The notes under the pieces are model-generated. The model was given only the letters and a program-made list of their open reading frames with translations, ran no database searches and had not been told where the DNA came from. From NCBI GenBank assembly GCA_005223185.1, contig NJBN01000014.1:20848-84847 (forward strand): 64,000 nt of DNA. The letters run 5' to 3'. Below are positions 18,857 through 27,552 of the stretch, piece by piece; position 1 is the first letter of the stretch, and each line of letters starts with the position of its first letter. A program made the position numbers and the translations under genes. The stretch comes from a candidate division LCP-89 bacterium B3_LCP (GTDB taxonomy: Bacteria; Electryoneota; B3-LCP).

Positions 18857-20812
18857 TCAGTGACAAGTCGCTTCAGGGGATTCCGGTGAACTCTGTCCTA
18901 ACCAATCCTTCACCGCGACTACTTTACTCTTGTGGAGATCGTGGTTCCGTTCGTCGGGATATAACTTTAAAATTCGATCACAGAGTAAAGCAATCATTGA
19001 TTCACGGTGACTCACGATGATATAACTCATTCTGGTGCGAGCCTGTATCTCATACAACAACGAGAGTAGACCGTTCTCAACAAGGATATCCAAACCCTCC
19101 GTCACTTCATCGATCATGAGGATTCGCCACTCCGGTTCAGGGATATTCAATCCCGACCATTCATGAAGAAGACCTAAAGTAATAAATGTCTGCAGGATAA
19201 AAGCTCGCTTTTTCTGCCCACCGCTTAACTTATAAGGAAATTTCTGTAGAATATTTTCCCCTAGATTCAATTTGAAAAGCAGCTCATGCAAACCCTCGGT
19301 CACCTCTCTCTCTTCAAATGCATAAGAAAGTCCATAAATATCATTGTACAACTGGAAGAGCTCTTTATATTGGTGATTAAGTCGCAAGCTTGGATTCAGA
19401 GATCCAGAACAGTTCTGGAAAATGTACTGACAACGGGTAATCCATTGCCGATGATCAATTAAAGTTAGGTCGGTGAGATGACCTCCCTGGTCCGCCAGGG
19501 CTGAACCGCGATATGTCCTTAAACCGAGCAACGCCTTCAGCAGACTCGTCTTACCACACCCGTTTTCTCCCTGTACGCCCAGGTTTTCTCCCTTCTTCAT
19601 TTCAAAATCAATGGGATTGGAAAAAGTACAATATCGATATGGCCAAACTGCTTCGATTCGAACCTGCAACAGAGGTTGATCTACGACTTGAATGGAATAC
19701 CTCTGGTCTGAATCCTTAGATTGCATGTCGCTGAAGTGTCGATCGCAAATGCGGTAGTGGTCCATCAATTCTCCGGAAGGAAGCTCTCCCTTCATAACGC
19801 AATCTTCGTGTCCGGGTCTGGGTTTGATCCTCTCGCATAGCCCACATCCTTTTAATGTATGTTTTTCGAGGGGTGGCCCCGGTATGGTCGGTAAATGAGA
19901 TCTTTCCTTGAGGCCTTTACCATTCCCAATATTCTTTACGGCTATGTCTCGTTTATGCCAAGCATCAAAGAGGATCTCCGTATAAGCATGCCGCATGCTG
20001 TTCTCACCGAAAAAGTCGGCTTTGGGGCCCCATTGCACAATACGCCCCAGGTACATAATACCTATAAAATCACTGAACTCTTCGATTATTTTCAAATTGT
20101 GGCCGACATATATGACGGTAGCACCCGCCTTAGATAGATTTCGAAGAAACGTCTTGAACGTCTCGATGCCCTTTTTGTCGAGATCGGAGATGGGCTCATC
20201 CAGGGCTATAATGGGAAAAGAACCGTCCTTGTATGGCAAAAGAAGTGTGCTTAAGTCAGCCAGAGCGAATCGCTGAATATTTCCTCCTGATAACTCAGTG
20301 ATTCGGGCTGCATTGACACGTTTGGATATTTTGGTGAGTTCGAACTGTGTCAACCAGTCGAGCGTTCTCTGTTCCGGACCGTCATGGTTCCTCACAATAC
20401 CCCAGGGGGAATTCTGTTCTTTCACCCGCGATAGTTTCGGAGCGATAATCTCCTGCAAGGTCTGAAAATGATTAAAAAAATCGATTGTGTTCTGGAACAT
20501 GGCTAAAAACCTACGTTTGCGCCGTGCGAAAAGCTCAAATCGACGTTTTGACCACCATGATCTGTTGAAACGCCCAAAATCAAAAGAATCGTTCCTACTG
20601 AATTTTAAGTGGCCCGCGATAGGGACAACATTATCGTCCAAAACTCCGAGCAGACATTTTAATAGAGTGGTTTTCCCAGAGCCACTTTCTCCGACAATAG
20701 ATACCATCTTTCCGGGCTCCAGGTAAAGGGCGATATTTTTTAATATGGCTTCATCCGCTTCCGGTGCGTGAATGTGAAGGTTGGTTACGCTCAAAAGCAA
20801 ATCTTGATTCAT
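18857..20812 (-). CDS. Double ABC ATPase (DppD-DppF-like fusion) of a peptide-type importer
   Basis: 651 residues with two complete ABC modules. Module 1: Walker A GESGSGKT (41-48), signature LSGGNIQRFAL, Walker B PIIALDEPISDLD, and H-loop VGHN. Module 1 is followed by an oligopeptide-transporter dimer region with cysteines (GCGLCERIKPRPGHEDC, then YRICDRH). Module 2: GENGCGKT, LSGGQKKRAF, WRILMIDEVTEGLD, and IVSHRE. Both look catalytically intact. Most peptide/nickel (Opp/Dpp) importers use two separate ATPases, so the fusion mirrors the fused permease next to it. The start overlaps the permease stop as ATGA, showing tight coupling. It should power uptake of peptides or a similar ligand. Confidence 0.93.
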   Translation of the reverse strand: MNQDLLLSVTNLHIHAPEADEAILKNIALYLEPGKMVSIVGESGSGKTTLLKCLLGVLDDNVVPIAGHLKFSRNDSFDFGRFNRSWWSKRRFELFARRKRRFLAMFQNTIDFFNHFQTLQEIIAPKLSRVKEQNSPWGIVRNHDGPEQRTLDWLTQFELTKISKRVNAARITELSGGNIQRFALADLSTLLLPYKDGSFPIIALDEPISDLDKKGIETFKTFLRNLSKAGATVIYVGHNLKIIEEFSDFIGIMYLGRIVQWGPKADFFGENSMRHAYTEILFDAWHKRDIAVKNIGNGKGLKERSHLPTIPGPPLEKHTLKGCGLCERIKPRPGHEDCVMKGELPSGELMDHYRICDRHFSDMQSKDSDQRYSIQVVDQPLLQVRIEAVWPYRYCTFSNPIDFEMKKGENLGVQGENGCGKTSLLKALLGLRTYRGSALADQGGHLTDLTLIDHRQWITRCQYIFQNCSGSLNPSLRLNHQYKELFQLYNDIYGLSYAFEEREVTEGLHELLFKLNLGENILQKFPYKLSGGQKKRAFILQTFITLGLLHEWSGLNIPEPEWRILMIDEVTEGLDILVENGLLSLLYEIQARTRMSYIIVSHRESMIALLCDRILKLYPDERNHDLHKSKVVAVKDWLGQSSPESPEATCH

Positions 20813-22827
20813 TTTGTCCCATATTTATGGATGAACCGATCCTCAAACGTTAAAGATACCATTCTCAAACCGGCGATGTTTAAAATGATGATGAACATGG
20901 GAAAAAGGTAAGCCCACGATAGAGGTTTATCCGATTCCAAATGAATGAGATGTCCCCAATTCGTGATGACTGCTTGTCCACGGCCTAAAAAGCTGATGAT
21001 TACCTCAAATAGGAAAGCCATGGCGGCGAGATAACAAGCGTCAATGAAATAACGGGCACGAATATAGTTGCGTAGAAACACATCTATAAAATAAATACGC
21101 GTCATGGAGAATCCAGATGCCCTGCGAGCACTTAGGAATTCTCGTTGTGATAGAATGTTCATGAGTGCCTTGAAGTTCTCCACCATAACCGGAGAGAGCA
21201 GGATTCCCATCAATAGAAATATATAAATCTGGTAATGTGGATTAGGCTCCTCTATACCATGGTCGTTAGGGATAAGGCGGGAGATAGCGGACAAAGCAAT
21301 CGGTATGAAGATAAGAATTGGAATGCTCGAAAATGTAGTAAAGAGCTGGTTTATTAGTTTTGCCAGCAACCGCCAGGTCTTAGCGGTATGCATAATACCC
21401 ATAAACAAGATAAATCCAGTTAAAATGAGAATGACTAAAGCAGTCACCTCACAGATAAATAAAGGAACCAGGTAGGACCGAAAACCTGATAGTGTATATG
21501 AAAATATGGGATATTTTTCACCATATGCAAAGATACCGAGATCAAACCGCAAAGGCACCCATCCGAAATAACTCTGTAAAATTCCAAACAAAAGAAGCAG
21601 GGACCACAGTGATAGAATTACATGTCTCGGATTGATGAGATGTTCAATTTTTAATTTGACGAGGTTCTTTATTCTTAGCTTAATGTTCTGAGAGCAACCA
21701 AACCAGAAAGTCGAGTAGAAATGTGATAATCGGTGCAGGTTCCCTCGAAGTAGATTGAAATTGATTTTCGTTTTAACCTGCTCACCAACAGATGCGAGTG
21801 GAAATTCAAACTGATTTCCGTTCCCTTTTCTGGCTTCATCCAGCTGCCTGGAAAGCAAAGGTGGATTAAGTACTCTCATCGTCCACGCAAGCAAAAGTTC
21901 AAAAATCCAGATCAGTAGAAATGAGATGAATACAACCCATATGAGAACATGAAAATGACGAGGATCAGCTATTCCCTGCCAGGCAAAAGTCGCCAATCCT
22001 TCCAAAGCAAATAGATTTTCTATGATAAGAGATAAACTTAACATGAGAACGAACTGCCCTTTAAGTGTAGTCAGGGTTTTTATCACAATAGCTCGCAAAA
22101 TAATCCTGAATTCCTGGAACCGGATCACGAAAAGGGATGAAGACGGTTTCATTTCATTAACTTTGAAGCGCCTTAGATAATCTGTAGCTAATTCTTCGGA
22201 AACTGATCGATTTGTGAATTCAAACAGAAGGAAGAGAACCATATTAGTTACAGCTAGAATGACAACAGCGAGAATATAGCGTGTCCCAAACGAACTCATC
22301 GTAAAAACCCACCTCGCGAGTGCTACAGACGGAATAGAGGAAATAAGCAGTATACTGATGCGAGCAATTCCTGTCAGCCTGTTTATATTCCACCAACCAA
22401 GAAGAAAACTGATAGAAAGAGATAATAGATAAGATAAAATGAGAGCGGGCACGACAAGTTTTAAGGTAACCAATAGATATGGCCGTAACTTGTTGCCCTT
22501 GAATTTCTGATTCGGCGAAAGCTTGCCCTCAGCTATAAACGTCTCCTCCCGATCAACCCGCCTCTTATGGGCGTCGAGGAGTAAATAGTAAAAAGGTTTG
22601 TAAGTGGGGAATAGAGGTTTCAAATCAGGGGCATAAAACAATAGCTTCCAACCCTCCTCGGTATCTATCATGGTTTCAATGACAGGAGGGATGTCTTTTA
22701 TATACTCTTGATTGCTTGGCATGACTATGTACCACATCACCAGGATTAAGAGAAAAATAATAACCCGGACGAATAAATTCGAAAATGTCTTTAGAGCAGT
22801 GATAACAAAATCTGTGAACAATTTCAT
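20809..22827 (-). CDS. Double permease (DppB-DppC-like fusion) of the same ABC importer
   Basis: 672 residues and about 11-12 predicted membrane helices. The N-terminal half carries DppB-like features (SLIIENLFALEGLATFAWQG) and the C-terminal half DppC-like features, including an EAA-type loop (REFLSARRASGFSMTRIYF) and FLGRGQAVITNWGHLI. Each half therefore corresponds to one binding-protein-dependent permease domain. A basic hydrophilic linker (about 330-390) joins the halves. A periplasmic loop of about 70 residues follows the first helix. It lies between the solute-binding protein (41 bp upstream) and the ATPase (4-bp overlap). Fused DppBC permeases are uncommon. Confidence 0.9.
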   Translation of the reverse strand: MKLFTDFVITALKTFSNLFVRVIIFLLILVMWYIVMPSNQEYIKDIPPVIETMIDTEEGWKLLFYAPDLKPLFPTYKPFYYLLLDAHKRRVDREETFIAEGKLSPNQKFKGNKLRPYLLVTLKLVVPALILSYLLSLSISFLLGWWNINRLTGIARISILLISSIPSVALARWVFTMSSFGTRYILAVVILAVTNMVLFLLFEFTNRSVSEELATDYLRRFKVNEMKPSSSLFVIRFQEFRIILRAIVIKTLTTLKGQFVLMLSLSLIIENLFALEGLATFAWQGIADPRHFHVLIWVVFISFLLIWIFELLLAWTMRVLNPPLLSRQLDEARKGNGNQFEFPLASVGEQVKTKINFNLLRGNLHRLSHFYSTFWFGCSQNIKLRIKNLVKLKIEHLINPRHVILSLWSLLLLFGILQSYFGWVPLRFDLGIFAYGEKYPIFSYTLSGFRSYLVPLFICEVTALVILILTGFILFMGIMHTAKTWRLLAKLINQLFTTFSSIPILIFIPIALSAISRLIPNDHGIEEPNPHYQIYIFLLMGILLSPVMVENFKALMNILSQREFLSARRASGFSMTRIYFIDVFLRNYIRARYFIDACYLAAMAFLFEVIISFLGRGQAVITNWGHLIHLESDKPLSWAYLFPMFIIILNIAGLRMVSLTFEDRFIHKYGTK

Positions 22828-22868
22828 TCTTACAAATTCCTGATAAGGTTTTACATGTTGAGAAGTTT

Positions 22869-24692
22869 CTACGGCACAATCATCAAATCTTTGATATCCC
22901 TGAAAAAGTAGACCGGATCAGGGTCATCGCGCAGCTGCCGCCAGAATGGGTTGTCTGTTTCGAATCGCTGGCTACGTATCAAGGCAGACTTGGGAAGGTT
23001 CCAGAGGAAAATTGCCGCGGCATCTTCGTTGAGCAAGCGGTGGATGGTGCGTAGAATGCCTCGCTTATTTATCAAATCCGTTTCGTTGAGCAGAAAATTG
23101 ACTTGCTGATTGACCAAATGATTTCGATACCGGAGAAAATTTGAACCTTCGTCATGTTCCTCGAAGTAAAACATTTTCAGCACTCGTTCATATCCCTGAT
23201 GGTATACAAATTCATCGAAAATTAGGTCAAAATTGCGTTTGTTATAAGCCCGATCATACCACTGGTTCGCAGGAATCGTCTCAATGTGAATGATAAGACC
23301 AATCTGTTCCATCCGGCCCTTAAATGATGACGCCACCCGAATCATATCCAGACGTTCAGCCGGAACGATCAGTACAAACTGTTGGACAACACCGAGATAC
23401 TCCAATTTCCCGCTGTTGGTACCGTACCTCAATTCGTTTGGTGCAGCCTCACCGATATCAAGCATGATTTCTGCAGCAGAAATATCAGGGGATACAATCA
23501 CATTATCATTGTAAGCCAGGTCGCTATTTCGAAAGGGGCCTGTTACGATATTCCCGCTTGGATAAACCTCCTTGAGCATGAGGCGAATGTTGGTATACCG
23601 ATACATCGCTTTGCGGAGTTCGCGTACTTCTGCAAAAACTCGCGAAGAGTTGCGCTTTGGATTGCAATTAAAGCCGATATAATAAAACGCATCGATCGCA
23701 TAATCCAGAAATACGTACCCTTCCATTCCAAAAAAATCGTTCATTTTTTCTGGCGGAATCTCGAGGATCATATCTAGCGCTTGAGGATGGCTGAGCGGCA
23801 ACTGAAAATTGTCTAACAATGGTTCATAGTTGTTGTATTGTCGAAATTTTACCTGTTGAATGTTGCCGGTTCCACCCGCTACCTCTTGCAAGCGCGTGAG
23901 GACTCTTTCATTAGTGCCACCTTCCGTAGCAATATCGTAGTAAAATCCTGTTCCGGAATAGGGCAATTGCGGTAGAGGACGTCTGCGATCCCTGATGCCA
24001 TGCTTATATTGATCGCTGAATACAATTCCGAAGTTCAGCATCCTTTCAAAATCAGTGGCCCCACGGTTAAATTCGATTTCGAGTTGCAATGGATCGGGAC
24101 AACCCCTCACATCTTTGATATAGTTTTTCAAAACCATCAAATTGGGATAGGTTCTGGGATTGCGTATAATCCCGAGAGTATGAATCACATCATCAGCTAA
24201 AATAGGAAAAATGTCCAGAGAGGGAGTGATCCAGTTGTTGCCCTCTGCTACCTGGCATTTCATCAGGCTGGCATTGTGGACATCGTCTGTTGGGATAAGG
24301 TTGCCCGCCTTTTCGGCGAGAAACTCAACTTGGCTTAAAATCCCGGGTTTATAGACCAAAAGGACCCGTTGACCGATTATCTCCAGCCCGGAGTACTGGT
24401 ATAGTTTCGGATACATTAGACCGTTGAAAAGCACCTCAACGGGATTGATACATGTGATCGGATCCATAGTTCCGATATACTGAATATGACCGATACGCAG
24501 TTCTTGAGCGAGCGTAGTAGATCCCCTGAAGAGAAGCAAAATCAAAGCCAGAACAGTAAATAGCTGCGCTGTTTCCTTCAGCACCTTGGCATTTCTGTAG
24601 GGTGTGGGATAGTGATGACAACAAGAGGTTATTTCTCGATTCCTGCCCAGTAGTTCTGGTTCAGTTGTCCTTACGTTGCCTTCCTGGTTCAT
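22869..24692 (-). CDS. Extracellular solute-binding protein, family 5 (peptide-binding type)
   Basis: 607 residues. A 36-residue cytoplasmic leader precedes a hydrophobic signal segment (about 40-62, ending STTLAQ); no lipobox cysteine follows, so it is soluble or anchored by the uncleaved helix. The start ATG 24692 has AGGTG just upstream. The mature part shows family 5 features: LRIGHIQYIGTMDPIT at the mature N-terminus, VLFNGLMYPKLYQY, GTGFYYDI, and helical C-lobe segments such as AEVRELRKAMYRYTN and the late KRNFDLIFDEFVYHQG. It should deliver a ligand to the fused permease. In this cluster the ligand could be a signal rather than a nutrient; that is inference. Confidence 0.85.
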   Translation of the reverse strand: MNQEGNVRTTEPELLGRNREITSCCHHYPTPYRNAKVLKETAQLFTVLALILLLFRGSTTLAQELRIGHIQYIGTMDPITCINPVEVLFNGLMYPKLYQYSGLEIIGQRVLLVYKPGILSQVEFLAEKAGNLIPTDDVHNASLMKCQVAEGNNWITPSLDIFPILADDVIHTLGIIRNPRTYPNLMVLKNYIKDVRGCPDPLQLEIEFNRGATDFERMLNFGIVFSDQYKHGIRDRRRPLPQLPYSGTGFYYDIATEGGTNERVLTRLQEVAGGTGNIQQVKFRQYNNYEPLLDNFQLPLSHPQALDMILEIPPEKMNDFFGMEGYVFLDYAIDAFYYIGFNCNPKRNSSRVFAEVRELRKAMYRYTNIRLMLKEVYPSGNIVTGPFRNSDLAYNDNVIVSPDISAAEIMLDIGEAAPNELRYGTNSGKLEYLGVVQQFVLIVPAERLDMIRVASSFKGRMEQIGLIIHIETIPANQWYDRAYNKRNFDLIFDEFVYHQGYERVLKMFYFEEHDEGSNFLRYRNHLVNQQVNFLLNETDLINKRGILRTIHRLLNEDAAAIFLWNLPKSALIRSQRFETDNPFWRQLRDDPDPVYFFRDIKDLMIVP

Positions 24693-24731
24693 ATTGCACC
24701 TAGTTTGGCTTGGTAGTAAAAGAAGTTGATA

Positions 24732-26162
24732 CTAGCGGTCTTTGATGAAATATCTAAGAGCCCACGTGCAATTATAAAGATCACAGAATTCCTGAGATGC
24801 CTGATATACTGCATTTGTGTTGAAGATCAGGTGTATCGCTTTAGTCGGATAGACCCAGCCTAGAAATTTACCAAATCTGATTAGAAAGAGTAACTCATCG
24901 GTTTTCATTGTAGTGACCTGCTTGTTGATAGGTATGGTCCGTGATGCAATATTGATCTGATTCAAGGTATCCCCTCGCATCCACTCAAACTCACTCTCCA
25001 TACGGTAAACCCAGGCATAGTTCCGGTAATCAAGCATTGAGTGATGTTCCTTCTCCAAAACCTCGGAACAGGAGGGAATGGATCGAATTTTCTGTTGCAG
25101 GTCCTGGCCATACTGCTTCAGAGCATAAAGGACAAATAGGCTCTGGTTTACAGCGGCTAGATGATTACATTCAATGATGTACTCTAAGGCTTGGGCAGCT
25201 TCAACCGTTTTATTTTGGGAGATGGCGTACGCATAAGTCAACCCCCACCATCGAGCGTGGAGCTCTTCGTCTTTTAGAGGTAGACCCAGCTTCTTAATTC
25301 GGTTGATGAGAATCACTACGTCATCCCATTTTGCCCGTGTCCCGTATAAAATAGCGAGATCAATCAGATCCCCTGCTGATTGGTTCTCCATTCGATCGTC
25401 TATAAAACGTCGAACCAGGAGATCACAATACAAGGTGAGATCGATCAGGTCATAGAATCTAACCTCGAATGCAAAGTTGCCGGAGGTTTTTCGATAAACT
25501 TCCGCAACTTCAAATTTTCGGAAACTGAAAGAACCGGGGTAAGTCAGGCCGTAATGAACTGCTCCATCGAGAGTCTTAAGGTGATCGAAATCCCTCGCTT
25601 TCAGAGTATCATATCCCAGTTTATAGGTTTTGATGATGCGTGTTGGATGGTGAAGATCTGTCGCTAAAGGGGAAGCAAGGGTACTCATATTCTCCTGAAA
25701 AAGCTGCGCAATTCGGAGCAAAGCTTCCGACTGATTCGATGGTGGATTTGTTTGAATTATACAGGAAGCTACACTCTTCTCAAGGACTTCGATGCAACCG
25801 GCATTAGGCAGGTAATAGGGATGCCGGTGGGCAATGGCCAGTGTCTCGGCGGGCGAGGAAAAGAGGCGAGACCACGTTTGAATGTCATACTCTACCAGTT
25901 CAATAGAAGCTTTTCTGCTACGATACAGTTCTAAGTTTGATCTGGCAACTTTCAGATCATTCATGAGATATCGAGCTTCGGCAGCCCATAGATGAGCCAA
26001 AATCGATCCCTCCTCAGCCTTAGTTTCGTAAAAAAGTGCGAATTCCTCGGGCAAAATGCGGCCTAATTCATCGTAAAAAAGAGCCTGTCCCAGCATAACC
26101 TCAGCTGCGAGGCAGGGTGGTGTAATTAAATACAGCAAGCAGATAAACACTGCACACTTCAT
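24732..26162 (-). CDS. Secreted helical-repeat protein, unknown function
   Basis: 476 residues with a clean signal peptide (1-20, PPCLAAEV). The mature protein is largely helical, with TPR/Sel1-like spacing (AEARYLMNDLKVARSNLELY; AILYGTRAKWDDVVILINRI; AYAISQNKTVEAAQALEYII), and has nine or so cysteines. No catalytic motif is recognised. The ATG follows the upstream stop by one base, with AAAGGA 8 nt before it, so it is co-translated with the propeller gene. Its position just upstream of the solute-binding protein suggests an accessory periplasmic factor. Confidence 0.7.
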   Translation of the reverse strand: MKCAVFICLLYLITPPCLAAEVMLGQALFYDELGRILPEEFALFYETKAEEGSILAHLWAAEARYLMNDLKVARSNLELYRSRKASIELVEYDIQTWSRLFSSPAETLAIAHRHPYYLPNAGCIEVLEKSVASCIIQTNPPSNQSEALLRIAQLFQENMSTLASPLATDLHHPTRIIKTYKLGYDTLKARDFDHLKTLDGAVHYGLTYPGSFSFRKFEVAEVYRKTSGNFAFEVRFYDLIDLTLYCDLLVRRFIDDRMENQSAGDLIDLAILYGTRAKWDDVVILINRIKKLGLPLKDEELHARWWGLTYAYAISQNKTVEAAQALEYIIECNHLAAVNQSLFVLYALKQYGQDLQQKIRSIPSCSEVLEKEHHSMLDYRNYAWVYRMESEFEWMRGDTLNQINIASRTIPINKQVTTMKTDELLFLIRFGKFLGWVYPTKAIHLIFNTNAVYQASQEFCDLYNCTWALRYFIKDR

Positions 26163-26163
26163 C

Positions 26164-27552
26164 TTAAAATCCTTTCATAGGCGCCAGGAGGACAACGTCA
26201 TGCTGGCCCAAATAGCCAAAATAGTACCGGGATGTCATCAACATGAAGCGGTTGTCTCCTGAAATTGCAAGGTTCACGTTTGAATAGACTTTTATAGAAG
26301 GCTCCCAGAATATACCTTTTTCTTCAAGTAACTTGGATTTAGCTTCGTATTCCTGTGCTTTCTGAGTATCTCCACTCTTTTGTGCCTTCTGTATATCAAC
26401 ACTGTATCGCTTGATGGTAGAATTGCGGTAACCCTGATCAGGTAGACTCCATGACCTTACCGACTCTGCGGCATTTACCTGACGGGGAGATCCCCCTGTC
26501 ACATCACAGATGAAGATAGGCTGGAATTCTCCCGGATTGTTCGTCAACCTAATGTAAATCAGAGAATGTTCCCATTTCCCATGTAACCAGCGAATGCTGC
26601 TATAACCTCTGTAGTTCAACTCCAGGGCCTGCACCGGTGCCGGATCAATAAGCTGCAGCTTGCCGGCTTTAAAATCATACGCATATAGGCGGTAGGATAC
26701 GCTCGAGCTCATTTCTGAATTCGAATAAAAAGCTAGATATCTTCCGTCATCTGACCAGGTGGGATTGACATTCCCGAAGACTATTGAGGTATCGCAAGGT
26801 GGCAGATCAGCACCGATTTCTTTCAGTTCCTTTCGACCTTCCCAGATAAAAATCCGCCGCTCGCCTCCTCGATTGGCCAGTTGCACCTCTATAGCAATGG
26901 TTTTAGGATCCCCGGGTCGATAATGCGGATTCCATTTCGTGCCCGGGATAGGTACATCCAAAGCTTTCCCGTCTTCAAACAGCTCGCCATCCTGCGAATA
27001 AACAGTTTTTCCGTCAGTACCGATGTCAGGATGGCGGCCAGCGGTTTCACCTTTGAAATAAGTCTTGGCACTGATGACGGACTTTTTTCCTTTATACAAA
27101 TGAGAACGGCCCTGGTGAGAACTGCGTACAATAAACCAGGGGGTATTTTTCTTTGGGCTCCAACAGAAATCATATTCGAAGCTATTTGACCGATGGTCGG
27201 TGAATTCCATAGGCGTGTTGTCCAGATAATCGCGAGGATCCAGCATTCTATCCGCTAAATCGTTTAAATCGTCTGCCTGGGATAGAGTCAGTAAATGGTA
27301 ATTGCCTCTGCTTTCCAGGGGATCCTCTGCCCGCTGGTAAACGTAGTAGCTGGCCATCGGTGTTTCACGGTTATCTAAGAAGAACTCCGGCAATCCGAAA
27401 TCCCTGTCTTGCTTCTCTATGCCCTCTCTATTGTAAAAGAGGACATATTCGCCGATTTCTTCCCCTGCGTAGGACGAACAGACTGTCAGGCATACTAATG
27501 CAATGGGGGCAAGCCGAGCATATTTCTCGTATCGGTTCTTATATGTTGACAT
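26164..27552 (-). CDS. Secreted TolB/WD40-like beta-propeller protein
   Basis: 462 residues from ATG 27552, which has GGAG 9 nt upstream and overlaps the previous stop by 14 bp; the longer frame to 27597 is less likely. Signal peptide near 14-30 (PIALVCLTVCSSYAGEE). PD40/TolB-type blades are visible: VNPTWSDDGRYLAFYSNSE, YRLYAYDFKAGKLQLIDP, SLIYIRLTNNPGEFQPIFICD and LAISGDNRFMLMTSRY. A lysine-rich helical insertion (about 390-420) interrupts a blade. Such propellers bind other envelope proteins; no enzyme motif is seen. It is the second gene of the cluster. Confidence 0.78.
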   Translation of the reverse strand: MSTYKNRYEKYARLAPIALVCLTVCSSYAGEEIGEYVLFYNREGIEKQDRDFGLPEFFLDNRETPMASYYVYQRAEDPLESRGNYHLLTLSQADDLNDLADRMLDPRDYLDNTPMEFTDHRSNSFEYDFCWSPKKNTPWFIVRSSHQGRSHLYKGKKSVISAKTYFKGETAGRHPDIGTDGKTVYSQDGELFEDGKALDVPIPGTKWNPHYRPGDPKTIAIEVQLANRGGERRIFIWEGRKELKEIGADLPPCDTSIVFGNVNPTWSDDGRYLAFYSNSEMSSSVSYRLYAYDFKAGKLQLIDPAPVQALELNYRGYSSIRWLHGKWEHSLIYIRLTNNPGEFQPIFICDVTGGSPRQVNAAESVRSWSLPDQGYRNSTIKRYSVDIQKAQKSGDTQKAQEYEAKSKLLEEKGIFWEPSIKVYSNVNLAISGDNRFMLMTSRYYFGYLGQHDVVLLAPMKGF

